Source: Lachnospiraceae bacterium
GTDB lineage: Bacteria; Bacillota; Clostridia; Lachnospirales; Lachnospiraceae
Assembly (NCBI GenBank): GCA_017461725.1
Contig: JAFTXG010000015.1
Span: 224,680-288,679, forward strand
Reading direction: 5' to 3'
DNA: 64,000 nucleotides
Both the position numbers and the translations under genes were made by a program. Positions within the stretch are counted from its first letter, which is position 1. Each line of letters opens with the position of its first letter. Positions 1 to 7,991 of the stretch are shown here, one piece after another. Below the pieces are notes generated by a model, which did no database searches, was not told the origin of the DNA, and saw only the letters and a program-made list of their open reading frames with translations.

Positions 1-1266
1 CCACTCAATCAGTTCCTGAGAACTGCCCTGCCAGCCGCAGTCGAAGCAGATGGCATCCTGTGCCAGAAAACCGATCTTCTCAAAGTACCGCAGTGCGTTC
101 TCTCTCTCTTTCGCACACCGGGCAAGAAATACCTCTTTGTCATACAGATACAGCTGCTTGAATGCCTGCCGCTCCTGTTCTGTGTGGATCACATCGTTGT
201 ATGATCGGAATCCCACGTCCCTCAGATGTCGGACAGACTTTCTGGCAACTCCCAGATAATCCAGTATCTCACCCACCGTCTGACCGTAAATATAAGGGGG
301 AAGGCTCTCGATATCCCGCTCATTCATCTCGGTGATGGCAGCCAGGGTCAATGCTCTGCGGGACGTGTAGAGATACTCCGCGTTTTCGTATCCATTCTGT
401 TTGAACAGGTGATACAGGTTATATCCATCTCTCGAGAGGAAATAAATCTTTTTGTTTTCTTTTAACGCTTTATCCAGCATAAATCGATACAGCCCCAAAT
501 ACAGAGGCCCACCGACCTCGACACCCAAATTGTACCAGAAGCCTCTTTCATTATCCGCCAGAATCTTGTAGATCCCCTTGTCCACATCGGATCCCGCCGC
601 GTTCTTTACCTTTTCCAGGTCCGCGTCCGCCTCGTAAATGAAAGTCCTGATGCCGAAACTGCCGGGATACTCGCCGTCATCGCGCTCCTTGTCGCCGATG
701 TGCAGAATATCCCCATAGGCCACGTTTTCCCGCTCCGCGACCAGTTCAAACAATTCCCGATTAAACTTGGCCTTATGCTCATCGGCCGAGCAATACAGGT
801 GATCGAAACCACTGAAGCCCTTTTCCTCCAGAAACTCCGCCAGAATATCAGCAGTCAGGTACATATCGCTGGTGATCACGACCCGCTTTCCCTGATTCTT
901 CGCATACTGAAAGATCTCCAACATCTCCCGGTTGGCCGTCAGCGCATCCCTCTCCATCTGGATTTCGTATGCTTTTACCTCGCTCCAATCAACCGGAATT
1001 TCCGTGTGCTCTGCCAGCACCTCGTAAATTTGGTCCATGTTGGCATGAGGATAACCGTGCGCCGCATAAGCTCTTCTACTGGCCTCATTCTGCTCATCCA
1101 TGCGAAGCTTACGAAAACCATGAAGCTGAAAATGTTTTCCCACGAGATCAAAGATAATCTCCGGGCTGTTGGTCTTTCTGAAAAGCAGGGTATCAAAAAT
1201 ATCAAAGGATACCAGCTTCGCTTTATCGATCTCGCTCTTTAACAGCGCTTTTGTCTGTTCGTTCAT
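1..1266 (-). CDS. HAD-superfamily protein, 3' end beyond window
   Basis: A reading frame opens at an ATG at 1266 and stays open for 422 codons to the left edge, so the C-terminus is missing. Near the N-terminus is SFDIFDTLLFRK, which has the HAD motif I pattern DxFDT; further on are VVITSDMYL (motif II type) and ILHIGDKERDD (motif III/IV type). This fits the large HAD proteins often found in capsule or cell-wall glycan loci (COG5610-like); their substrate is not settled. It starts 2 bp after the Wzt-like gene stop and is the fourth gene of the polysaccharide-export operon. The HAD assignment is firm; the role in glycan synthesis is inferred from neighbours. Confidence 0.8.
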   Translation of the reverse strand, partial: MNEQTKALLKSEIDKAKLVSFDIFDTLLFRKTNSPEIIFDLVGKHFQLHGFRKLRMDEQNEASRRAYAAHGYPHANMDQIYEVLAEHTEIPVDWSEVKAYEIQMERDALTANREMLEIFQYAKNQGKRVVITSDMYLTADILAEFLEEKGFSGFDHLYCSADEHKAKFNRELFELVAERENVAYGDILHIGDKERDDGEYPGSFGIRTFIYEADADLEKVKNAAGSDVDKGIYKILADNERGFWYNLGVEVGGPLYLGLYRFMLDKALKENKKIYFLSRDGYNLYHLFKQNGYENAEYLYTSRRALTLAAITEMNERDIESLPPYIYGQTVGEILDYLGVARKSVRHLRDVGFRSYNDVIHTEQERQAFKQLYLYDKEVFLARCAKERENALRYFEKIGFLAQDAICFDCGWQGSSQELIEW

Positions 1267-1268
1267 GC

Positions 1269-2510
1269 CTACCGCTTCACACTCCATTCATGATCTAACA
1301 CCACAATGCCTTCGGCAATATAATCCATCTTCACAAAAAAATTTCTGATTCTGGCTTTGTAGTCCAGGTTTACGATACCGGTCTTATCAAAAATACCTGC
1401 ATCAAAATAATACTCCCCGCCAATCAGGTTAAAACAGGGATATATGAGCGTAACCTCATTGTACCCCTTTTTCCACGGGATCGTCATATTGTCTAGCTTT
1501 GTATTCAGACCGCAGATATATTCATTGTCAATCCTTCGGATAGCCACACCCAGCAAAGGGTCCTCAACGGTCTCATCTGCAACCACATAGCCGACTTTCA
1601 GGACTACCTTCTGCCCATGCTTTATCTCCTCAATCTGATGTCCATAAGCATCAAACATGGTAAGACCGCACACCTCGGCGATATCTATTCCCTCCGCATC
1701 GGCCAGATAATCATCTGGCGTTACGCCCGCGGCGGTCGATGACACAAACTGCGCAAGATACTGCTCAATGGAGAGATCACTCTTCAAAAAATCCAGGTAC
1801 CGATCAGTCACCTCATCGGTATTTCCATCCATAATCAGCTCACCGCGGTTCAACCAGATTGCACGGTTACAGAATCGCTTTACCGTATTTACATCATGGG
1901 TGACAAACAGGATAGTTTTACCCCTCTGCACAAACTCCATGAACTTGTCCATACATTTCAACTGAAATCTGGCATCGCCCACAGCCAGCGCCTCATCCAC
2001 GATCAGAATATCCGGGTCCACATTGATCGCCACCGCAAAGGCCAGACGGACAAACATGCCGCTGGAATAGGTCTTAACCGGCTGATGGATATAGTCTCCG
2101 ATATCGGCAAAGGCAAGAATCTCAGGAATCTTCCTCTCGATTTCCTCCTTACTCACGCGCATCATCGCCGCATTCAGGTAGATATTTTTCATTCCAGAGT
2201 ATTCCATGTTGAATCCGGCCCCCAGTTCCAAAAGCGCTGCAACCTTGCCCTGCATCTCTACATCGCCGGAGGTCTGGTTTAACACTCCAGTCAGGATCTT
2301 TAAGATAGTGGATTTTCCAGACCCGTTTCTGCCCACAATCCCGACAATCTCGCCCTTTCCCACCTGGAAAGAAATATCTCTCAACGCATAATAATCCTTA
2401 TGGTACTGTCTTTCTTTGTGAATCCCCAGCGCTTCCCTGAATCGGTCTTTGGGATCATTATAAATTTTATAGATTTTTGTCACATGATTGACTTTGATAA
2501 CCTGTTCCAT
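1269..2510 (-). CDS. Wzt-like polysaccharide ABC exporter ATPase
   Basis: A 413-residue ATPase of the Wzt/TagH type, powering export of an undecaprenyl-linked polysaccharide or teichoic acid across the membrane with the Wzm-like permease encoded just upstream. Visible motifs are Walker [10 protein letters not shown] (about residue 60), signature YSSGMFVRLAFA (about 148) and Walker B ILIVDEAL. The nucleotide-binding domain ends near residue 245. The last 130 or so residues form a separate beta-rich domain resembling the Wzt C-terminal carbohydrate-binding domain, which in E. coli O9a recognises the modified end of the finished chain. It lies 14 bp after wzm and 2 bp before the HAD gene. Family is certain; the exported glycan is unknown. 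Confidence 0.9.
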   Translation of the reverse strand: MEQVIKVNHVTKIYKIYNDPKDRFREALGIHKERQYHKDYYALRDISFQVGKGEIVGIVGRNGSGKSTILKILTGVLNQTSGDVEMQGKVAALLELGAGFNMEYSGMKNIYLNAAMMRVSKEEIERKIPEILAFADIGDYIHQPVKTYSSGMFVRLAFAVAINVDPDILIVDEALAVGDARFQLKCMDKFMEFVQRGKTILFVTHDVNTVKRFCNRAIWLNRGELIMDGNTDEVTDRYLDFLKSDLSIEQYLAQFVSSTAAGVTPDDYLADAEGIDIAEVCGLTMFDAYGHQIEEIKHGQKVVLKVGYVVADETVEDPLLGVAIRRIDNEYICGLNTKLDNMTIPWKKGYNEVTLIYPCFNLIGGEYYFDAGIFDKTGIVNLDYKARIRNFFVKMDYIAEGIVVLDHEWSVKR

Positions 2511-2524
2511 ATCACATCAAGCTC

Positions 2525-3487
2525 CTACAGTACATCAGGAAAATGTCCCTTTAACCGATTAAACATTTTTACGCCAAGCACATATATAACAATGGTAAGA
2601 CACCAGAAATATATACTCCACTCGGGCTTTTCCCAAAACCACATCTTATCCAGCAACGCATCCCGGTAACCATCCACAATATAATACACCGGGTTCACTT
2701 CAAACAGTTTCTGCAGACTCGCCGGCATCGTCATCTGGGGATTCCACATGATGGGCGTGAGCCAGATACCGATGGTGAGGAAAATATTTACAATCTGAGT
2801 CATATCCTTGAAAAACACCGTACATGCAGCCGTGATATGGGAAATACCCAGAACAAAAAATGCCAGGCAAAACCCATAGTAGATGATTTGCAGCAGATAC
2901 CAATCGAAACCATATCCGTAGATCAGGGATAGGATCACGACAATCGCCACAAAAAAGCCATGCACGAACAGGGAAGACAACACCTTGAGTACAGGCAAAA
3001 ATCCCACATTGAATACCACCTTTTTCACCAGATAATTGTACTCAATCAGACTGCCCGTTGCTCCCACCAACGCCTCCGAAAAGTAAAACCACGGAACGAG
3101 ACCGGCCATCAGGAAAAGGATGAACGGATGATCACTCACATCGCCAGAACGCAATCCAATCTGAAACACAAACCAATAGAGCAGGATCGTGATCACCGGC
3201 TGGACATATGCCCAGAACCGCCCCAAATAAGAACCGGCGAATCTGGCCTGAAAGTCATTTTTTACCAGCGTCATAAAGACCTCTCTGTCCCGATAGATCT
3301 CCAGCGGGATTCTGAGCAGTTCCTCCATATACCGAATGCAGATAATTGCAGTGACATCAATCGCCGCACACATTAGTACCCCATTCAAAACCGACTTCCC
3401 GTCGGAGTTAGTCAAACAAATAAGTATATTTAACAGAATCGCAGTCAGGGCGAATGCCGCCGCTGCAACCTTCTTTTTGTTTGTCAT
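2525..3487 (-). CDS. Wzm-like polysaccharide ABC exporter permease
   Basis: A 320-residue ABC-2 type membrane permease that would pair with the adjacent Wzt-like ATPase. About six hydrophobic segments follow a cytosolic stretch containing LVKNDFQARFAGSYLGRFWA, typical of Wzm/TagG proteins just before the first core helix. The N-terminal 55 residues add two more hydrophobic segments, an extension compared with the usual length of about 260. The start ATG overlaps the upstream methyltransferase stop as ATGA, indicating translational coupling. Confidence 0.9.
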   Translation of the reverse strand: MTNKKKVAAAAFALTAILLNILICLTNSDGKSVLNGVLMCAAIDVTAIICIRYMEELLRIPLEIYRDREVFMTLVKNDFQARFAGSYLGRFWAYVQPVITILLYWFVFQIGLRSGDVSDHPFILFLMAGLVPWFYFSEALVGATGSLIEYNYLVKKVVFNVGFLPVLKVLSSLFVHGFFVAIVVILSLIYGYGFDWYLLQIIYYGFCLAFFVLGISHITAACTVFFKDMTQIVNIFLTIGIWLTPIMWNPQMTMPASLQKLFEVNPVYYIVDGYRDALLDKMWFWEKPEWSIYFWCLTIVIYVLGVKMFNRLKGHFPDVL

Positions 3488-5316
3488 ACGCTTTCCTCTT
3501 TATCCAACACTCGTTTAACACGGCGCTTTATCCCCCGCAAGGCACGTGGAATAAAGGCGCGCACCCGCACTCCCGCAAATTTCAGATTGCGGCAGAAACT
3601 CACCACTCTCTTGATAATCCGGACATATTTTTCAATACCTCTGTATTCTTTCAACTCATTTTCCAATGAGATAATGTATTTTTCCTTATTAATCATCAGG
3701 ACAGTGTAAGCATCGATATCACCGTGAAGTTCTATCCCCTCCGCAGTCAGCGCTGCTATCCGATTCTCCAAAGCAGCTTTCTCACCGATCAACCTCGCAC
3801 GCTCGTTTTCCAGATGAGTTTTCTCACTGAGCAAGGAAGCGATCTCGCTCTCCAGACACTGTTTTTCGCCGGTCAGCGCCACAATCTCATTTCTCAGGCT
3901 CTGATTATCTCCAGTCAACTCCTCAATCCGGTTTTTCAGACCCTGATTTTCTCCAGCCAACTCTTCGATCCGATTTTTCAGACCCTGATTTTCTCCGGTC
4001 AACTCCTCAATCCGGTTTTTCAGACCCTGATTTTCTCCGGTCAGCGCTGCGATCTCGCTCTCCAGACCTGCTTTCTCACCAGTCATGACCGCAATCTCAT
4101 TTTCCAGACGCACCTTCACCGCCGCCAAGCCCGCGTTTACTTCGGACAGCTCATTCATCGTGCGATGTAACTGGCCTCTCTCCACGTCAGTATCTCTGCG
4201 AAGGTTCTCAAACGCAGAATGCTTATCCGCATAAGCGGATTCCACGACCTCTATATATCCCGCACCCGGAAGAATGATTTCGGCGTCGATAATGATCGGC
4301 TCATCCGGGAGTAACACCTCCGCATACACCATCGGATCCTCGCCGCAAAGCAAGATGCCCTTCTCTGTCTGTCCGCCATCCGGAATAATCAGTGTCAGCT
4401 CTTCATCCCCCTGGCGCATGGACATCCCGCGGAGAATACAACTCTGAAACTCCACCGGATCCAACCGGATTCTCCGGATATCCCCGGTGTTTTCCACTTC
4501 ATAATGAGCGATATAACTTCCGTCACCGGAATACACAGAGTCAAATCCAATCACGCTCTCCGCATTAAAATCGTTTCCCTTATCCAGATAAATATGGCTT
4601 CTCAGCGACGGGGCTTTGAACGAGTATGTACTCTCTCCGCCTTCGTCTTTATCCAACGTGACGACAAACTGATAAACCTCTCCGCACTTTCGCTCCTTCA
4701 ATATATTTTCCAACAGACGGTTCTCATTCCGATCACTCTGCGCATACTGCTCGGTATCACCGGTGGCACAGTAAGTCCCTTCAACTGTCCGAATGTGCAG
4801 CCCGCTCTTCGCGGCAAGAGTCCCAATGTTTTCCATTCCCCAAAAATGTACATGGGTATCGTCCAGCAAACCCGTCTCAGTATAGTCGAAATGCTCCGCA
4901 TAGGCTTTCAGCAATATATCATTGTGCGTAATATTAGGAACAGAGACATACATCTGCCCGTCATCCTTCAGAAGCTTCGCCGCACACTCAAGTACCTTTT
5001 CCGGTGATGTGAGATGTTCCAGAACATCCGCAAATACGATGGCATCAAAAACAATCCCTTCGAACTTTTCGGCCCAACGGAAATGCATAATATCATCGCA
5101 TAGCCCATCCTCCGCATACTGTAATGCAGTCTCATATGCGCTCTGATCGTATTCCACAATATAGACCCGGCACCCCAGGTTTTCCTTCATATAACGGGTC
5201 ATTCTGCCCGTGGCGCAACCGAACTCTAAAACAACCGACCCTTTTTCTACCCGGTTTAAGATAATCCCTGTCGATGTATTCTGCGATAGCGTCATTTCGA
5301 AATCATACTTTGACAT
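3484..5316 (-). CDS. SAM methyltransferase with long coiled coil
   Basis: A 610-residue protein that is first in the export operon. Residues 1-170 are a class I SAM-dependent methyltransferase: motif I is VVLEFGCATGRMTRYM, followed by YIVEYDQSAYE and IVFADVLEHL. Residues about 210-350 are an unassigned beta-rich stretch. From about residue 370 to 560 is a coiled coil, with eight 14-residue repeats at 411-522 of the form LTGENQGLKNRIEE. The C-terminus is strongly basic (RGIKRRVKRVLDK), suggesting membrane association. In Gram-negative WbdD a methyltransferase caps the growing chain and a coiled coil sets its length; by analogy this protein may cap and measure the polymer (inference). I see no kinase domain like that of WbdD. 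Confidence 0.85.
   Translation of the reverse strand: MSKYDFEMTLSQNTSTGIILNRVEKGSVVLEFGCATGRMTRYMKENLGCRVYIVEYDQSAYETALQYAEDGLCDDIMHFRWAEKFEGIVFDAIVFADVLEHLTSPEKVLECAAKLLKDDGQMYVSVPNITHNDILLKAYAEHFDYTETGLLDDTHVHFWGMENIGTLAAKSGLHIRTVEGTYCATGDTEQYAQSDRNENRLLENILKERKCGEVYQFVVTLDKDEGGESTYSFKAPSLRSHIYLDKGNDFNAESVIGFDSVYSGDGSYIAHYEVENTGDIRRIRLDPVEFQSCILRGMSMRQGDEELTLIIPDGGQTEKGILLCGEDPMVYAEVLLPDEPIIIDAEIILPGAGYIEVVESAYADKHSAFENLRRDTDVERGQLHRTMNELSEVNAGLAAVKVRLENEIAVMTGEKAGLESEIAALTGENQGLKNRIEELTGENQGLKNRIEELAGENQGLKNRIEELTGDNQSLRNEIVALTGEKQCLESEIASLLSEKTHLENERARLIGEKAALENRIAALTAEGIELHGDIDAYTVLMINKEKYIISLENELKEYRGIEKYVRIIKRVVSFCRNLKFAGVRVRAFIPRALRGIKRRVKRVLDKEESV
3751..4086 (-). repeat. Coding tandem repeats, 42-bp unit, 8 copies
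   Basis: Eight consecutive 42-bp units encode 14-residue (two-heptad) coiled-coil repeats. The central units, at 3901-4044, are nearly identical at the DNA level, with CTGATTTTCTCC recurring exactly every 42 bp (3901 in variant form, 3943, 3985, 4027). The outer units are diverged. Such repeats can gain or lose units in frame, changing coiled-coil length. Confidence 0.9.
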
Positions 5317-5472
5317 TCACGATTTCCCCTTTGCTGTGCCATTAACCAACATCAGCCGCCGCGGAGGTGGCTTCAATATATACAGAACGTCATCATAAAC
5401 CGAGCCAGTCTGGACCTCGGCTTAAAACGATATCATCTGGATTTTTTGCATAATAAAGCATTCTACTAAATC

Positions 5473-5501
5473 ATTATATTAGCTTTGGTATAGATATGCA
5501 A
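5473..5501 (-). promoter_or_regulatory. Probable sigma-A promoter of the export operon
   Basis: On the minus strand TTGCAT and TATAAT are separated by 17 bp. It lies about 155 bp upstream of the methyltransferase start, giving a long untranslated leader (5317-5466) in which I see a modest CCGAG/CTCGG hairpin but no gene. The rest of the 466-bp gap to the ferredoxin gene is AT-rich and holds only the terminator at 5697-5736. Confidence 0.65.
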
Positions 5502-5696
5502 GTATAAAACAAAAAACTTTTCTGAAAACTTTCTGTTATTTTGACTGAATTTTATAGTAACTTTTTCCTGTTTTTTTGCCGTTCCGGGATTTTTTAACGA
5601 AACACTTCCAGATTTTATGAAATAATGCATTTTGACCAGATATACACAAACGATAGAGATTGCTGCATCCTTTTTGGGGACAAAATTTGTACTAAA

Positions 5697-5736
5697 AAAG
5701 AGGACTCCCAGCTCATATAAACCAGAAGTCCTCTTT
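5697..5736 (-). terminator. Intrinsic terminator after the ferredoxin gene
   Basis: Perfect 10-bp stem AAAGAGGACT / AGTCCTCTTT with a 20-nt loop. Read on the minus strand the stem is followed by a run of T, about 45 bp after the ferredoxin stop. Confidence 0.8.
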
Positions 5737-5782
5737 GTTTTCAGGGATGTCTCCCACCCCTTTTGATGTACTCGCTCTGAAA

Positions 5783-5953
5783 TTACTCAGCTACGATAGC
5801 TCCCTGAGGACATACATCCTCACAAGCGCCGCAATCTACACAGGTATCTGCGTCAACAACGTACTTGTCATCGCCCTCAGCGATAGCCTCTACGGGGCAC
5901 TCTGCTGCGCAAGCGCCGCAGGAAATGCAATCGTCATTAATTACGTGTGCCAT
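5783..5953 (-). CDS. 2[4Fe-4S] ferredoxin
   Basis: A 56-residue bacterial ferredoxin, too short for many gene finders. Two cluster motifs are complete: CISCGACAAECP (Cys 9, 12, 15, 19) and CVDCGACEDVCP (Cys 38, 41, 44, 48). It carries electrons at low potential in anaerobic metabolism such as pyruvate:ferredoxin oxidoreductase or hydrogenase reactions. The start ATG has a strong AAAGGAGG ribosome-binding site 8 bp upstream. It is a single-gene unit with its own promoter and terminator. Confidence 0.95.
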   Translation of the reverse strand: MAHVINDDCISCGACAAECPVEAIAEGDDKYVVDADTCVDCGACEDVCPQGAIVAE

Positions 5954-6009
5954 AATAAAATCCTCCTTTTGCTCTATGTGGCAAATATCTCTGCCACCAT
6001 GATAAGGTC

Positions 6010-6038
6010 ATTGTAATACACCCCTTGATAAATTTCAA
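6010..6038 (-). promoter_or_regulatory. Probable promoter of the ferredoxin gene
   Basis: TTGAAA and TACAAT with exactly 17 bp between them on the minus strand, about 57 bp upstream of the ferredoxin start. Confidence 0.65.
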
Positions 6039-6083
6039 GTGGTATTTTCAGGTGAAATGGTATTTCTGTAGATACAGAGGAGC

Positions 6084-7253
6084 TTACTGTGCCGCTGTAG
6101 TGGGCTCCGCCTCGGATGCCTCTACCGGAATACCGCTCTCCATAACACGGTCGATAATCTCAGTCCAGAGGATATCATTCTCCAGACGCTCTCTACTATA
6201 ATACGCCTCCAGCGCTGCTGCATCCGCAAAGGAGGTAGAGTACTGGCTATAGAAATCTGCCAGTGCCGCCTGGTAATCCTCCTCGGATACAGACAAGCCC
6301 TCAGCCTTTACGATCGCACGGCAAACCAACTCCTGCTCCATACACTGAGTCGCATACTCGTCAGCCTGCTTCTCGAACTCTTCCTGTGTCATCCCAGTCA
6401 GTTCCAGATAATCCTCCAGCGTCATCCCATACATCTGTACCGTACTCTGGTACTGGGAGATCAACGTCTGATAATAGTAATCATAGATTTCTTCATTCAC
6501 CTTCAGGATCTCGGCATTCTCCACTGCTTTCTGCCATACAGCGGCGCGGAACGCCTCCTCAACACTCTCTGTCTTGGCCTCCTGCATGTTTTTGAGCATA
6601 TCGGCTCTCATCTCTTCCTCGTCCGCATATCCCAGCTCAACTGCAAGTGCATCGTCAAACTCGGGGACCACATTCTCACCGCAGAGATAGTTTACGGTCA
6701 CGGTGAAAATAACGGCCTTTCCTGCCAGATCAGTGTTTCCGTAATTTTCGGGGAAGGTCAGGTTAAGGTCAACCGTCTCACCAACCTTAACACCAATCAG
6801 ACCGGACTCAAAACCATCAATAAAGGTGTTGGAACCGATCGTCAGCTCATACTCGCCAGTGCCGCCTTCAAATGCCACACCGTCCAGTGTTCCCACATAA
6901 TAAATACCAACCGTATCTCCATCGGCAACGGTACCCTCTGTAAGCTTTTCCGGAGCAGCATTTGCCTCACAGGCATAGTCAATCGCCTCCTGGATTTCCT
7001 CGTCAGTGATGGTATCATCCCCTCTGACCGCCTCCAGATTCATATACTCACCGAGCACCACGTACTCACTGATATCATCGATCTGCACCATCGGTGCCAT
7101 CGTCTCAGGCTCAGAAACACTTCCGGATGTCTCTGTGCCCGCTCCGGTGGGAGTCTCAGTACCCTCGTCCTGCTTGTCCTTACATCCACCCAGCGCTGAC
7201 ACCATCAAAAGCACCATCAAGAGTGCCAGAACCTTCTGTAACTGTTTTTTCAT
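6084..7253 (-). CDS. FKBP-type peptidyl-prolyl isomerase lipoprotein, trigger-factor-like
   Basis: A 389-residue exported foldase. The start at 7253 is preferred because GGAGAG lies just upstream and it gives a classic lipoprotein signal MKKQLQKVLALLMVLLMV ending in the lipobox SALGGC; longer in-frame starts would disrupt this. Residues about 115-200 are an FKBP domain (GDTVGIYYVGTLDG, FIDGFESGLIGVKVGE). The remaining helical half resembles the C-terminal chaperone part of trigger factor. It probably assists folding of secreted proteins at the outer face of the membrane, a role like PrsA. Domain assignment is good; client proteins are unknown. Confidence 0.85.
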   Translation of the reverse strand: MKKQLQKVLALLMVLLMVSALGGCKDKQDEGTETPTGAGTETSGSVSEPETMAPMVQIDDISEYVVLGEYMNLEAVRGDDTITDEEIQEAIDYACEANAAPEKLTEGTVADGDTVGIYYVGTLDGVAFEGGTGEYELTIGSNTFIDGFESGLIGVKVGETVDLNLTFPENYGNTDLAGKAVIFTVTVNYLCGENVVPEFDDALAVELGYADEEEMRADMLKNMQEAKTESVEEAFRAAVWQKAVENAEILKVNEEIYDYYYQTLISQYQSTVQMYGMTLEDYLELTGMTQEEFEKQADEYATQCMEQELVCRAIVKAEGLSVSEEDYQAALADFYSQYSTSFADAAALEAYYSRERLENDILWTEIIDRVMESGIPVEASEAEPTTAAQ

Positions 7254-7442
7254 CACAACTCTCCAATCTGCTGCCGGACATCGGCAGCCTGTAATCACTC
7301 ATCCGTCCTCATCCCCGTCTGAAATGACGCTGAAAAAAAGACACTCTTATCTTTATATCACAGAGCCCCCAAAAAAGAAAGTCTTTTCACAAAAAATACA
7401 TGAACTTCCGTCTAACTTCAACATGATTTTTTGAAAAAACTC

Positions 7443-7470
7443 TTGTCTTTTTTGCAGTTTGTGGTATAAT
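7443..7470 (+). promoter_or_regulatory. Probable promoter of the cold-shock gene
   Basis: TTGTCT, 16 bp, then TATAAT in the context GTGGTATAAT. Transcription would start near 7477, leaving a leader of about 125 nt before the cold-shock start codon. Confidence 0.7.
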
Positions 7471-7497
7471 CAGTTCCAGATTCACCGAAGTAAAAGT

Positions 7498-7561
7498 AAT
7501 TCACGTATTTTCAGAGATTATCTTTTTACGAGAGGTCTCTGAAAATATGTGAATTTTTTTA
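7498..7561 (+). promoter_or_regulatory. Terminator-like hairpin in the cold-shock leader
   Basis: Arms 7498-7517 and 7536-7555 are complementary over 20 bp with a single G-U pair; the loop is 18 nt. The second arm runs straight into seven T residues (7554-7560). The structure lies between the promoter and the cold-shock gene with no upstream gene to terminate, so it looks like an attenuator or temperature-responsive leader rather than an ordinary terminator. Confidence 0.8.
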
Positions 7562-7602
7562 TGAACGCAGAATCAAAAATTTTTTATGTGGAGGGTACCA
7601 AC

Positions 7603-7803
7603 ATGAATAAGGGTACAGTTAAGTGGTTCAATTCTGAGAAGGGTTATGGTTTCATCACCGCTGAGGGCGGCGAGGATGTATTCGTACATTTCTCTGCTAT
7701 CAACGCTGAGGGCTTCAAGACTCTGGAAGAGGGCCAGGCAGTTACCTTCGATGTTGTTGAGGGCAACCGTGGCAAGCAGGCTGCAAACGTTACCAAGTGC
7801 TAA
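7603..7803 (+). CDS. Cold-shock protein, CspA family
   Basis: A 66-residue single-domain OB-fold protein that binds single-stranded RNA and DNA and melts mRNA structure. RNP1 is [10 protein letters not shown] and RNP2 is VFVHFSAI; it opens with [14 protein letters not shown], standard for the family. The start at 7603 is chosen over an upstream in-frame ATG (7561) because GGAGGG precedes it at correct distance and the upstream codons lie in the leader hairpin tail. It has its own promoter, structured leader and terminator. Confidence 0.95.
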   Translation: MNKGTVKWFNSEKGYGFITAEGGEDVFVHFSAINAEGFKTLEEGQAVTFDVVEGNRGKQAANVTKC

Positions 7804-7840
7804 TTTTTAGCAGCACTGCCCGGATATAACCGAGCATTCA

Positions 7841-7870
7841 AATCCCCCGGCAGAGTGCCGGGGGATTTTT
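7841..7870 (+). terminator. Intrinsic terminator of the cold-shock gene
   Basis: Stem AATCCCCCGGCA / TGCCGGGGGATT with a 3-nt loop followed by a T run, 38 bp after the stop codon. Confidence 0.95.
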
Positions 7871-7991
7871 CATTTTACAGCTGTTTCACGTTGTCGATTC
7901 GGGCAGGTTTCACAGCTGTCTTCATTCTTCTGTCCTGCCGCGCCTCACCGGGCCGGCCTGACACACTACCACATCACAGGAGGAAATTCAC

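Noticed and set aside
3901..4044. Possible CRISPR array
   Set aside because: The 42-bp units are contiguous without spacers and encode a coiled coil in frame.
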